Source: CAWBRY01 sp963791295
GTDB lineage: Bacteria; Bacteroidota; Bacteroidia; Chitinophagales; Chitinophagaceae
Direction: 5' to 3'
Assembly: GCA_963791295.1 (NCBI GenBank)
Contig: CAWBRY010000001.1
Location: 310,001 to 374,000 of the forward strand
Length of the DNA: 64,000 nt
Under the pieces are notes generated by a model that was given only the letters and a program-made list of their open reading frames with translations, was not told the origin of the DNA and searched no databases. This document shows, one piece after another, positions 27,443-36,239 of the stretch (position 1 is the first letter of the stretch; every line of letters starts with the position of its first letter). Both the position numbers and the translations under genes were made by a program.

Positions 27443-27679
27443 ATGTCAGACATTGCATCAAGAGTTAAAAAGATAATCGTTGACAAATTGGGCGTTGACG
27501 AAGCAGAAGTTACCAATGAAGCTTCTTTCACCAACGATCTGGGCGCAGATTCATTAGATACTGTAGAACTGATCATGGAATTTGAAAAAGAATTTAATAT
27601 CTCTATTCCGGACGAACAGGCTGAAACAATTACGACGGTTGGTCAGGCTGTTGCTTACCTGGAAGAGCATGCCAAATAA
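27443..27679 (+). CDS. acpP: Acyl carrier protein
   Basis: The 78-residue acidic four-helix protein has the 4'-phosphopantetheine attachment Ser37 in LGADSLDTVELIM. It carries growing acyl chains for fatty acid synthesis and supplies hydroxyacyl groups to LpxA. It is directly followed by a hairpin with a T-run and then fabF, the classical acpP-fabF-rnc order. Start ATG 27443 gives MSDIASRVKKI, the standard N-terminus. Confidence 0.97.
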   Translation: MSDIASRVKKIIVDKLGVDEAEVTNEASFTNDLGADSLDTVELIMEFEKEFNISIPDEQAETITTVGQAVAYLEEHAK

Positions 27680-27724
27680 AACTCATCGTTGTTCCATCTT
27701 ATGAATGGAAACAAAATATTGACT

Positions 27725-27762
27725 CCGCCTTCCGGCTGTTGTTTACAGGGAAGGCGGTTTTT
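27725..27762 (+). terminator. Intercistronic terminator or attenuator between acpP and fabF
   Basis: CCGCCTTCC (27725-27733) pairs perfectly with GGAAGGCGG (27749-27757) and is followed by five T. Because acpP and fabF usually share a promoter, partial termination here could give the known excess of ACP over FabF. Confidence 0.8.
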
Positions 27763-27813
27763 ACTGCGTAGCGTTGACTATTTAAAGGATGAAGTCGTAA
27801 ATTAGGTTTTATC

Positions 27814-29070
27814 ATGACGGGTTTAAAACGTGTTGTTGTTACGGGAATGGGTGCGATTACTCCCTTGGGTAATACTGTAGGCGACTACTGGAACGGATTG
27901 ATAAATGGCGTTTCGGGAGCCGACATGATAACGCTGTTTGATGCAACCAAATTTCGCACGCGCTTTGCCTGCGAAGTAAAGGGATTTGAGCCCACTCAAT
28001 TCCTCGAAAAGAAAGAAGCCAGAAAGATTGACCGCTTTACTCAATTCGCTTTAGTAGTGAGCGATGAAGCATTGCGATCTGCCGGACTAAATAAAGAAAA
28101 TATCGATTCAGACCGCGTTGGTGTAGTTTTCGCCAGCGGTATCGGAGGGCTGATCACTTTTCAGCATGAAGTGACTGATTTTGCAAGAGGCGATGGAACT
28201 CCACGATTCAATCCTTTCTTCATTCCCAAGATGATCCTGGATATTGCAGCAGGACAAATCAGCATGCGCCATAATCTGCGTGGTCCCAATTTCGCAGTGG
28301 TAAGTGCGTGCGCCAGCAGTACCAATGCCATTATGGACGCCTTTAATCTCATTCGCCTGGGCAAAGCCGATATTATTTTGACAGGTGGAAGCGAAGCCGT
28401 CATTAGTGAGGCCGGAGTTGGTGGATTCAATGCAATGAAGGCAATGAGCGAAAGAAACAATGATCCAAAGACTGCAAGTCGCCCTTATGATAGGGACCGT
28501 GATGGTTTTGTAATGGGGGAAGCATCGGGCATTCTTGTATTGGAAGAACTCGAACATGCGCGCGCCCGGGGTGCGGAAATTTATGTCGAAGTAGCAGGTT
28601 GCGGAGCCACAGCCGATGCTTATCATATCACCGCACCGCACCCGGAGGGCTTAGGTGCAAGAAACGTGATGAGGGTTGCTTTGGAAGATGCGGGCATGCA
28701 ACCAGAAGAAATTGATTACATCAACACGCACGGTACCTCAACGCCCATCGGAGATGGGGCGGAAATAAAGGCGATTACCCATGTATTTGGAGAGCACGCC
28801 TATGACCTGAATATCAGCGCTACCAAATCGATGACGGGTCATTGCCTCGGGGCAGCGGGTGTTATCGAAGCTATTGCCAGTATCAAAGCGGTGATGCATG
28901 ATATCGTTCCACCAACTATCAATCACTTTACCGATGATGCCGAACTGGATCCGCGCCTGAATTTTACATTTAATAAAGCGCAGAAACGCGAGGTCACTGC
29001 TGCCCTGAGCAACACCTTTGGATTTGGAGGACATAATGCCTGTGTGATCGTGAAAAAATTTGAAGGCTAG
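27814..29070 (+). CDS. fabF: Beta-ketoacyl-[ACP] synthase II
   Basis: The 418-residue thiolase-fold condensing enzyme has the catalytic triad in VSACASSTNA (Cys about 165), INTHGTSTPIGDG (His) and SMTGHCLGAAGVIE (His). FabF elongates acyl-ACP with malonyl-ACP in fatty acid synthesis. Its N-terminus is RVVVTGMGAITPLGN, the KAS II signature. The gene is 134 bp after acpP and its 3' end is 55 bp before the chosen rnc start, the usual gene order. Confidence 0.97.
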   Translation: MTGLKRVVVTGMGAITPLGNTVGDYWNGLINGVSGADMITLFDATKFRTRFACEVKGFEPTQFLEKKEARKIDRFTQFALVVSDEALRSAGLNKENIDSDRVGVVFASGIGGLITFQHEVTDFARGDGTPRFNPFFIPKMILDIAAGQISMRHNLRGPNFAVVSACASSTNAIMDAFNLIRLGKADIILTGGSEAVISEAGVGGFNAMKAMSERNNDPKTASRPYDRDRDGFVMGEASGILVLEELEHARARGAEIYVEVAGCGATADAYHITAPHPEGLGARNVMRVALEDAGMQPEEIDYINTHGTSTPIGDGAEIKAITHVFGEHAYDLNISATKSMTGHCLGAAGVIEAIASIKAVMHDIVPPTINHFTDDAELDPRLNFTFNKAQKREVTAALSNTFGFGGHNACVIVKKFEG

Positions 29071-29125
29071 TCCATACCCTCAGCATGATGCCTTAATTTC
29101 AACATTTTTCCGTAGCTTGATTACC

Positions 29126-29884
29126 GTGGATTTCCTGAAAAATCTTTTTAAGAAGCACTCCAGTACTAATTTTAAAAAGGAGCTTAAAAACATCCTTGGT
29201 TTTAAGCCCGACAATATTTCCCTCTATAAGACAGCATTGACACATCGCTCCGTCCGTGAGGCGGCCGATGAAAACAATGAACGGTTGGAATACCTTGGAG
29301 ATGCGATCCTTAGTGCACTGATCGCCGACTACCTTTTCAAACGCTATCCATACAAAGAAGAGGGCTTTCTCACGGAAATGCGGAGTAAAATGGTGAACCG
29401 CCAGCAGTTGAATGATATTGCGATCCGCATGGGCCTCAAGAAGATCACGCTTTACAATAAGATGGATGGCTCTCTGAAAGTCAGCCAGATATTCGGCAAT
29501 ACGCTGGAAGCCTTAGTAGGAGCTATTTATCTCGATCATGGATATAAAAAGGCCAGCAAATGGGTGCTTGACTGCATTATCCTTCCGCATATGTTCATGG
29601 ACGACCTGGAGATCCTGGAGATCAACCACAAGAACAAATTGTATGGCTGGGCCAACAAGAATGGAAAAGTCCTGGAATTTGAGACGCTCAATGAAAAATT
29701 GGAGAATGGCCGCCGCCTGTTTACAGTCGCCGCAATGGTGGATGGCCGCAATATAGGAGAGGGCAAGGCATTCAATAAAAAAGACGCATCTCAAATAGCC
29801 GCCCAGGCAGCTGTAGAAAAGTTGGGCATCATCAATGCCGATTCAATCGGATATGGACCGGAGGAAGAAAAAACAGAATCATAA
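29126..29884 (+). CDS. rnc: Ribonuclease III
   Basis: From the GTG at 29126 the protein has 252 residues (VDFLKNLFKKHS...). A TTG at 29060, overlapping fabF by 11 bases, would add 22 residues and is less likely. The endonuclease domain has the family signature NERLEYLGDAILSALIADYL and the second metal-binding part FGNTLEALVGAIYLDHG. A dsRNA-binding domain follows (GKAFNKKDASQIAAQAAVEKL). RNase III cleaves double-stranded RNA in rRNA maturation and mRNA turnover. Start choice is the only weak point. Confidence 0.93.
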   Translation: MDFLKNLFKKHSSTNFKKELKNILGFKPDNISLYKTALTHRSVREAADENNERLEYLGDAILSALIADYLFKRYPYKEEGFLTEMRSKMVNRQQLNDIAIRMGLKKITLYNKMDGSLKVSQIFGNTLEALVGAIYLDHGYKKASKWVLDCIILPHMFMDDLEILEINHKNKLYGWANKNGKVLEFETLNEKLENGRRLFTVAAMVDGRNIGEGKAFNKKDASQIAAQAAVEKLGIINADSIGYGPEEEKTES

Positions 29885-29900
29885 CGCCACAAGGCAAGCG

Positions 29901-30413
29901 ATGTTTATGAAATCCGCAGTTCCGGTAATAATAATCATTTTCGCATATTGCAATCAGCCGGTGAAGGGGGAAAACGGGGAAGTCTATACTTCGGCTGTTC
30001 AATACAATAATTATATTATTGAACGCCAAAAGCGCGTAGGGGTCTACGTGAGTTATTTTTACAAGGTATTGAACTCAAATTTGGATTCAGCGGCGATCGT
30101 TTTGGAAATGAATCTTTCACGGATCAACAAATCCCTGGACGAAATAAAAAGAATGCCACCGTACGCCGGAGATTCATCTTTTCGCAAGGCTGCCATCCGA
30201 TCATTTAGTTTTTATAAACGACTCTTCGAAATTGATTACCCTGTCGTTCTTTCCCTGCACCGCAAAGGAGCAACGATCTCACAAAATGACCAGCAGGCGA
30301 TCCAAAAGATCCTCGATCAAATAATTCGTCAGGAAGATAGTTACGACAAGGAACTTCACAACAGTCAGCGGGATTTTGCGGAGAAAAATCAGATGAGCCT
30401 GGGCAGGGATTAA
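29901..30413 (+). CDS. Small lipoprotein-like hypothetical
   Basis: The frame is open from 29835, but ATG at 29901 (MFMKSAVPVIIIIF) begins directly at a hydrophobic signal followed by Cys in AYCNQ, a weak lipobox. It gives 170 residues and removes a 50-base overlap with rnc. The mature part is helical: YNNYIIERQKRVGVYVSYFY, NLDSAAIVLEMNLSRI and KILDQIIRQEDSYDKELH. It has some feel of the LIC11966-type surface lipoproteins but no firm match. It ends at an AT-rich heptamer repeat. Function unknown. Confidence 0.6.
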   Translation: MFMKSAVPVIIIIFAYCNQPVKGENGEVYTSAVQYNNYIIERQKRVGVYVSYFYKVLNSNLDSAAIVLEMNLSRINKSLDEIKRMPPYAGDSSFRKAAIRSFSFYKRLFEIDYPVVLSLHRKGATISQNDQQAIQKILDQIIRQEDSYDKELHNSQRDFAEKNQMSLGRD

Positions 30414-30506
30414 TTATTGATTACTAATTATTATTAAAGTTTACTAATATTCACTACTCACCACTCACGGCAATCAATAATAAATAATAAATAATCAGTA
30501 ATCAGT
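30413..30506. repeat. AT-rich 7-bp-period inverted arrays between convergent genes
   Basis: The left heptamers are ATTATTG, ATTACTA, ATTATTA (30413-30433). The right heptamers are AATCAAT, AATAAAT, AATAAAT, AATCAGT, AATCAGT (30472-30506). The middle contains a third flavour, TTCACTA, CTCACCA, CTCACGG. The right array forms the last codons and the stop (30495-30497) of the epimerase gene. The inverted orientation of the two ends allows a bidirectional hairpin. Confidence 0.8.
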
Positions 30507-30902
30507 CCTCTCCATACACAACTCAATCAACACCCCATTCGTCGATTTTGGATGAAGAAAGCATACCATCTTGTTGTCCGCTCCCAGCATCGGCCTTTCA
30601 CTTAATAATTCAAACCCTTCATTCTTTAACCGCTGCATTTCTTTTACGATATCTTCTACTTCAAAGGCGATATGATGAATGCCCTCGCCTTTTTTTTCCA
30701 AATATTTAGCAATAACGCCGTGCGGATCGTTGCTTTCCAGCAATTCTACCTTTGTTTCTCCCGACATTAAAAACGCTGTATTCACCCTTTCCGATTCCAC
30801 CTCTTCTGTTTTATAACATGTAGTCTGTAGGAGTTTTTCAAACAAGGCCTTTGACTCCGCAAGATTTCGTACTGCAATACCAATATGTTCTACTTTGAGC
30901 AT
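30495..30902 (-). CDS. mce: Methylmalonyl-CoA epimerase
   Basis: The 135-residue vicinal-oxygen-chelate (glyoxalase-fold) protein has metal ligands in VEHIGIAVRN, GIHHIAFEVEDI and the terminal VLIELC segment. The sequence also has SGETKVELLES, typical of the epimerase. It interconverts (R)- and (S)-methylmalonyl-CoA in propionyl-CoA metabolism. A B12-binding mutase-type domain protein sits at 49866-50273. The last residues, TDY and the stop, are encoded by the heptamer array that runs into the gene's 3' end, so the natural end may have been different. Confidence 0.92.
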   Translation of the reverse strand: MLKVEHIGIAVRNLAESKALFEKLLQTTCYKTEEVESERVNTAFLMSGETKVELLESNDPHGVIAKYLEKKGEGIHHIAFEVEDIVKEMQRLKNEGFELLSERPMLGADNKMVCFLHPKSTNGVLIELCMERTDY

Positions 30903-30997
30903 AAATTAACAACTTGTTATTGAAGATGAATGGTTTACGATTTCGGTAAAATTAGGCCATCCTAATCAATCAACCGGGCGCTTCCAATCCTTTAGAG

Positions 30998-31005
30998 TAA
31001 TTTTG
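30998..31005 (+). promoter_or_regulatory. Putative -7 box (TAATTTTG) for the cysteine desulfurase gene
   Basis: It is a perfect TAnnTTTG match. It overlaps the TTG at 31003 that opens the longest frame, so translation must begin further down. Confidence 0.5.
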
Positions 31006-31035
31006 AATGTTATTCACGAATGTTATAAAGGAGTG

Positions 31036-32253
31036 TTGAAATTACCCATCTACCTGGATCATAATTCTACAACACCTTGCGATCCCAGGGTGGTGGAAGC
31101 CATGTTGCCTTATTTTACCAACCGTTTTGGGAACGCGTCAAGCCGCAGCCATTCCTTTGGATGGGAGGCTGCAGAATCTGTAGAATTAGCGCGCGAGCAA
31201 ATAGCAAAACTGATCGGCGCTGACTCCAAAGAAATCATATTTACTTCCGGCGCCACTGAAGCGGATAACCTGGCAATCAAAGGGGTGTTTGAGATGTATG
31301 CCAGTAAAGGAAATCATATCATTACCTGTAATATCGAACATAAAGCGGTTTTAGACTCATGCGCGCATTTGGAAAAAGAGGGAGCAGAGATCACTAACCT
31401 GCCAGTTAACAGTGAAGGACTGATTGACCTTCGGGAACTGGAAGGCGCCATTAAAGGAAATACCGTTCTGATCAGTGTGATCTATGCAAATAATGAGATT
31501 GGTACGATAATGCCGGTCAAAGAAATAGGTGCCATTGCCAAGAGAAAAGGAGTATTGTTTTTTACCGATGCAACACAAGCAGTGGGTAAGATACCCGTCG
31601 ATGTAGAGAAAGATGGGATTGATCTGCTGGCTATGACGGCACATAAACTTTATGGCCCTAAAGGAATAGGTGCGCTTTATGTGCGACGCAGAAATCCACG
31701 CGTGAAATTAATGCCTCAACTAGACGGCGGCGGACATGAAAAAGGAATGCGTAGCGGAACACTCAACGTTGCAGGAATCGTTGGTTTGGGCAAGGCTGCT
31801 GAACTGGCATGGAATGAAATGGTCAGCGATGCGAAACGTTTGAGCATACTCCGCGACAAATTGGAATCTTCCTTATTGCAATTAGAAGAGACTTATGTAA
31901 ACGGTAGCCGCGAACACCGGCTTCCGCATGTTACTAATATTTCATTCAAGTATGTGGATTCTGAAAATCTGATGTCTGGATTTAATCGGGAAATCGCGGT
32001 TTCCTCGGGATCAGCGTGTTCAAGTGCAACACTGGAGCCGTCTTATGTACTAAAAGCGCTGGGGTTGGCAGATGATCTGGCACATAGTTCGCTGCGTTTC
32101 GCCCTGGGGAGATTCACTACGGACGAAGAAATAGATTATGTGATCGCCAGGGTGAAGGAAGCAGTCAATGGAATTAGAGAAACCTCTCCAGTTTGGGGAA
32201 TGTATAAAGAAGGTACTGACATGGATAGCGTTGACTGGACACATCGATCATAA
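31036..32253 (+). CDS. iscS: Cysteine desulfurase (IscS/NifS type)
   Basis: With the TTG at 31036 the product is 405 residues and begins like E. coli IscS (LKLPIYLDHNSTTP with TTG read as Met). AAAGGAG lies at 31027-31033, very close to this start. GTG at 31033 and TTG at 31003 are alternatives; the latter lies in the -7 box. The PLP lysine is in MTAHKLYGPKG (about 204) and the catalytic Cys in SSGSACSSATLEPS (about 327). It supplies sulfur for Fe-S clusters and tRNA thiolation. An IscA-type carrier gene follows after 11 bp. Confidence 0.94.
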   Translation: MKLPIYLDHNSTTPCDPRVVEAMLPYFTNRFGNASSRSHSFGWEAAESVELAREQIAKLIGADSKEIIFTSGATEADNLAIKGVFEMYASKGNHIITCNIEHKAVLDSCAHLEKEGAEITNLPVNSEGLIDLRELEGAIKGNTVLISVIYANNEIGTIMPVKEIGAIAKRKGVLFFTDATQAVGKIPVDVEKDGIDLLAMTAHKLYGPKGIGALYVRRRNPRVKLMPQLDGGGHEKGMRSGTLNVAGIVGLGKAAELAWNEMVSDAKRLSILRDKLESSLLQLEETYVNGSREHRLPHVTNISFKYVDSENLMSGFNREIAVSSGSACSSATLEPSYVLKALGLADDLAHSSLRFALGRFTTDEEIDYVIARVKEAVNGIRETSPVWGMYKEGTDMDSVDWTHRS

Positions 32254-32264
32254 AAAAAACTAAA

Positions 32265-32663
32265 ATGGATAGTCTTTCAAATAATAGCGGACAACCGCAA
32301 GTGACATCTTCGACTGGCACTGATGCGAATAGCGTCTATATCAGCGACGCGGCAAAATCAAAGATCACTCAACTGATGGAGGCGGCAGGTGTCGGCAATG
32401 ACTCCTCCTATTTTCTTCGCGTGGGCGTTGTCGGTGGTGGTTGCTCCGGCTTAAGTTACAAAATGGATTTTGATAATGAGCTGAAGTCAGGAGACCAGGT
32501 TTTTGAAGATAAGGGCCTGAAAGTAGTCACCGACTTAAAAAGCTTTTTATACCTCGTTAATACTACACTTGATTTTTCAGACGGGTTGAATGGAAAAGGA
32601 TTTTATTTTAACAACCCCAATGCCAGCCGGACATGTGCGTGTGGTGAAAGTTTTGCGGTATAA
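32265..32663 (+). CDS. IscA/HesB-type iron-sulfur cluster assembly protein
   Basis: The 132-residue A-type carrier has the three conserved cysteines in VGGGCSGLSYKM and RTCACGESFAV. A variable 26-residue N-terminal tail precedes the core (VYISDAAKSKITQLMEAAG). A-type carriers hold or transfer Fe-S clusters to apo-proteins. Co-location with the cysteine desulfurase 11 bp upstream supports an isc-like unit. No scaffold IscU or SUF genes lie in the window. Confidence 0.93.
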   Translation: MDSLSNNSGQPQVTSSTGTDANSVYISDAAKSKITQLMEAAGVGNDSSYFLRVGVVGGGCSGLSYKMDFDNELKSGDQVFEDKGLKVVTDLKSFLYLVNTTLDFSDGLNGKGFYFNNPNASRTCACGESFAV

Positions 32664-32707
32664 AATCCTGAAGTTCCCATCTTCAACTTTATAACTATTT
32701 TGCATTC

Positions 32708-33427
32708 ATGTGGTCAGTCTGTAAGAAGGAACTCCGGCAGTATTTCAGCAGCTTAACAGGCTATATTGCTATCATCGTTTTCCTTCTCGTAAATGGCCTG
32801 ATGTTATTTGTTTTTGAGAATAATGTTTTTGATTATGGCTACGTCACACTCGACCGTTTTTTTCAATTGGCGCCATGGATCTTATTGTTGTTGATACCAG
32901 CGATCACCATGCGCAGTTTTGCGGAAGAATTTAAGACGGGCACCTACGAGATCCTCCAAACCCGGCCCATCCGGCGTAGCCAGATCATTACGGGAAAATA
33001 TATGGGTAGTTTGCTGGTGGTCCTCATCGCTCTCATTCCAACCCTGATATATATTATTTCCCTTCAAAGCCTTTCCTCCAATGAAGGGATTGATACAGGA
33101 GCGACCATCGGTTCTTATATTGGATTGTTTTCTCTTTCGGCAGTATTTACGGCTATTGGTACCTGTTGCAGCAGTTTTACTCAAAATTCAGTGGTCGCAT
33201 TCATATTAAGCGGCGTTGCCTGTGCACTTTTATATTATGGTTTTAGCGCCATCAGTCGCCTGCCGGCATTTGCCAATGGCGCTGATTATTATATTGAAAT
33301 GATCGGCATCGATTTTCACTACCGCAGCATCAGCCGCGGACTAATTGACGCCAGAGATATTATTTATTTTTTGAGCATCATTTTTCTGATGCTCACTATC
33401 ACTTACCGTAACCTGGTCAAACGATGA
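32708..33427 (+). CDS. gldF: Gliding-motility-associated ABC transporter permease GldF
   Basis: The 239-residue, six-helix permease begins MWSVCKKELRQYFSSLTGYI, a signature of GldF. It continues with TMRSFAEEFKTGTYEILQTRP and RRSQIITGKYMGS, typical ABC-2 permease segments. With GldG and the ATPase GldA it forms an ABC transporter needed for gliding in Flavobacterium; many non-gliding relatives keep it. No gldA lies in the window. The gene precedes gldG by 26 bp. Confidence 0.93.
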   Translation: MWSVCKKELRQYFSSLTGYIAIIVFLLVNGLMLFVFENNVFDYGYVTLDRFFQLAPWILLLLIPAITMRSFAEEFKTGTYEILQTRPIRRSQIITGKYMGSLLVVLIALIPTLIYIISLQSLSSNEGIDTGATIGSYIGLFSLSAVFTAIGTCCSSFTQNSVVAFILSGVACALLYYGFSAISRLPAFANGADYYIEMIGIDFHYRSISRGLIDARDIIYFLSIIFLMLTITYRNLVKR

Positions 33428-33453
33428 GAGGCAAATACCTATCAAAAACTTAG

Positions 33454-35223
33454 ATGAGGACTTTAATAAACAAAATTGTTGTGTCCAGATCCGGCTGGTT
33501 ATTACTTTTATTATTGGTAATAGGCATTAACCTGATTTTCGCCGTTATCCTGCCATCTGTTAGCGGTACACGAATTGATCTGACCAAAGAAAAAAGATAT
33601 ACGCTGAGCAGGGCAACGCGGAATTTGCTCAGGACACTGCAGGATGATGTTCAGATTGAAGTCTTTTTAAAAGGAGATTTTCCCTCCGGTTTCAGGAAGC
33701 TCGCGAATAGCACCGAAGAATTTCTTCGTCTGCTTAAAGAAAATAACGGGTCGCGGGTTCATTATCGCTTTATTTCTCCCCAGGACCAGATGCCTGAAAT
33801 CAATACGATTTATGGTGATTCTTTGGTTTCACTGGGCGCAGTGCCGATCAATCTCACGGTACAAAAAAAGGCCGGGGAAAGCAGCAACATCATTTTTCCG
33901 GTAGCCCTTATTCATTACCAGGGGCAACAGGCGTTGGTAAATCTTTATCCCGGTGCCAGTGGCAAAATTTCCCAGGAGGAAACCAATAGTGCAGAGGCGC
34001 TGATGGAATACCAGTTCGCAAAGGCGTTGGATCGTCTCACTCACCCCCAAAAGCCGGGCGTGGCCTATGCTGTCGGCAATGGAGAGCCGGTGGATGCCCG
34101 TGTGTATGACCTGGTACAGACGTTGAGGCAGGATTATTCATTCGGCATGTTTAATTTGAAGACGCAGCCGACAGTGACCGACAGTGCAGATGTATTGCTC
34201 ATCGTGAAGCCTACAGAACAGTTTACCGAGGAAGAAAAACTGAAGATCGATCAGTATGTCATGCGGGGAGGAAGATTGCTTTGCTTTATCGATGGATTGA
34301 TTGCAGAACAGGATAGTCTTTCATTTAAACCGGAAACTATCGCATACGACAGGAACCTGAATCTTACGGACCTGTTCTTTCGATACGGATTAAGGATTAA
34401 TCCCAACCTGGTCATGGACCTTCAATGCGACCTGATCCCGCTGGTGGTGGGTGGCAGTGCAGATAATCCCCAATTTGAATTTCTACATTGGAATTATTTT
34501 CCATTGTTTGCTCCAAGCAAGAGCAGGTTTCAAAGTGGCACCCTGGGTTACATTGCCAGCCGGTTTGCTAATTCAATCGATTCTATCCAGGTGGAGGGTA
34601 TAGAGAAAACAGTATTACTGGCCTCGTCTCCAAACTCCAGGATCATCGGAACACCTGCATTGATTAGCCTGAATGAAAATAAAGACGCACCAGAGGACGA
34701 TAAATTTAAACGAAATGACATACCCGTCGCGATGCTGTTGGAAGGCAAGTTTACTTCGTTGTATAAGAACAGGGCTTCGCAGGCACAAATAGACAGCCTG
34801 GCTGCGTATGGTGGGATATTCAAAGGTGAATCGTCTCAAGAAAATAAAATGATCGTCGTGGCCGATGGTGACGTTGTATTAAATGATGTGATGCCCGAAA
34901 CAGGACCTTTGCCCATGGGATGGAATAAGTTCACTTATAGAGAATACCAGCGGCAGACGGAATATGGCAAATTGTTCATCCCGGTGGCGAACCGTGAATT
35001 CCTCCTGAATTGTGTAGAGTACCTTACCAGCAATCCGGCCATTAGCGAAACAAGAAACAAGGATATCGTTTTACGATTGCTGGATACGAAAAAAGTCAGT
35101 GCCCAAAAATCTCTCTGGCAGTTCTTCAACATTGGATTGCCCATCCTGTTAATCATCTTTTTTGGATTTATCTATCAATCAATACGAAAGGCAAAATATG
35201 CGAGGGGGCCTAAAAGCACTTAG
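33454..35223 (+). CDS. gldG: Gliding-motility-associated ABC transporter substrate-binding protein GldG
   Basis: The 589-residue protein has an N-terminal membrane helix (about 13-32), a large periplasmic region, and a C-terminal helix (about 554-575). RIDLTKEKRYTLSRATRNLL and IEVFLKGDFPSGFRKL are diagnostic of the GldG / ABC-type uncharacterised transporter family. It lies in the same unit as gldF, and the terC gene begins 15 bp later. Its cargo is unknown. Confidence 0.93.
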   Translation: MRTLINKIVVSRSGWLLLLLLVIGINLIFAVILPSVSGTRIDLTKEKRYTLSRATRNLLRTLQDDVQIEVFLKGDFPSGFRKLANSTEEFLRLLKENNGSRVHYRFISPQDQMPEINTIYGDSLVSLGAVPINLTVQKKAGESSNIIFPVALIHYQGQQALVNLYPGASGKISQEETNSAEALMEYQFAKALDRLTHPQKPGVAYAVGNGEPVDARVYDLVQTLRQDYSFGMFNLKTQPTVTDSADVLLIVKPTEQFTEEEKLKIDQYVMRGGRLLCFIDGLIAEQDSLSFKPETIAYDRNLNLTDLFFRYGLRINPNLVMDLQCDLIPLVVGGSADNPQFEFLHWNYFPLFAPSKSRFQSGTLGYIASRFANSIDSIQVEGIEKTVLLASSPNSRIIGTPALISLNENKDAPEDDKFKRNDIPVAMLLEGKFTSLYKNRASQAQIDSLAAYGGIFKGESSQENKMIVVADGDVVLNDVMPETGPLPMGWNKFTYREYQRQTEYGKLFIPVANREFLLNCVEYLTSNPAISETRNKDIVLRLLDTKKVSAQKSLWQFFNIGLPILLIIFFGFIYQSIRKAKYARGPKST

Positions 35224-35238
35224 CTTAAAAAAATACAA

Positions 35239-36237
35239 ATGGATTCCCATCAAATAACTTATATCGTCTTTGGAATTGTTCTCGTTCTGGCATTGATATT
35301 TGACCTGGGCTTGTTAAGTAAAAAGGGCAAGACGATCTCCATCCGGCAGGCTTTGTATCAGACACTGTTTTGGGTGGCTCTGGCAATGGCTTTCTTTGTG
35401 TACTTGTGGATGCAGAATACAGAATCGATCGCTTTGCAATACCTAAGCGGTTACCTGATGGAATGGAGCCTAAGTATCGACAATATTTTTGTATTTATTC
35501 TGATCTTTTCTTCCTTCTCGGTAAAGGAGAAATATTATGGCCAGGTACTCCTGATTGGAATATTAATGGCTATTGTATTTCGGGTAATATTTATAACTCT
35601 CGGAGTTGCATTGGTCCAACGTTTCGAGTGGATACTTTATATTTTCGGAGTATTCCTGGTGTACACCGGATACCGAATGTTTGGGACTAAAAAAGAAGAA
35701 GAATTTGATCCGAAGGGAAGCCGGGTATACAAACTTTTGAAAAGAATTCTGCCGCTTGCTCCTCACGACGGAGGCGGCAAGTTTGTAATTACGGAGAATG
35801 GAAAACGGGCATATTCTACCTTGTTCGTTGTCGTGATTATGCTGGCTGCTATCGACCTCGTCTTTGCGCTGGATTCCATTCCCGCTGTTATGGGAATATC
35901 GCGAGACAGGCTTGTAATCTATACTTCGAACATCTTTGCAGTGCTTGGACTACGCTCGCTCTTTTTTCTTCTTCGCAACGCCGTCAGCCGATTTAACTTT
36001 CTTCAACATGGGATAGCCATTGTATTGATATTTATCGGCCTTAAAATGGTGGCGGAACACTGGATTAATCAATGGATACCGGACAAGAGCATTCAGGTAT
36101 ATATTTCTTTGGGCGTGATCCTTGTATGCATAGCCGGATCGATCTTTTATTCCATTTTTATCCGGAAGAGAAATTCATTGCGCGGTCTTATAGATGAAAC
36201 CGCAGACGCCAGCAGTCCATCAGAGGAATCTAAATAG
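35239..36237 (+). CDS. TerC/Alx-family integral membrane protein
   Basis: The 332-residue protein has about nine membrane helices. The family acidic motifs are SLSIDNIFVFILIFSSF and DLVFALDSIPAVMGISRD. TerC/Alx proteins export metal ions (Mn2+ in the E. coli Alx case) or support metallation of exoenzymes. The C-terminus is a short Ser/Asp/Glu-rich tail. The stop is 2 bp before the TTG start of murF-alr, so these genes are likely translated together. Confidence 0.93.
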   Translation: MDSHQITYIVFGIVLVLALIFDLGLLSKKGKTISIRQALYQTLFWVALAMAFFVYLWMQNTESIALQYLSGYLMEWSLSIDNIFVFILIFSSFSVKEKYYGQVLLIGILMAIVFRVIFITLGVALVQRFEWILYIFGVFLVYTGYRMFGTKKEEEFDPKGSRVYKLLKRILPLAPHDGGGKFVITENGKRAYSTLFVVVIMLAAIDLVFALDSIPAVMGISRDRLVIYTSNIFAVLGLRSLFFLLRNAVSRFNFLQHGIAIVLIFIGLKMVAEHWINQWIPDKSIQVYISLGVILVCIAGSIFYSIFIRKRNSLRGLIDETADASSPSEESK

Positions 36238-36239
36238 AA

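Noticed and set aside
29060..29125. Upstream TTG extension of RNase III
   Set aside because: It overlaps fabF and adds a poorly conserved leader; the GTG at 29126 begins at the conserved part.
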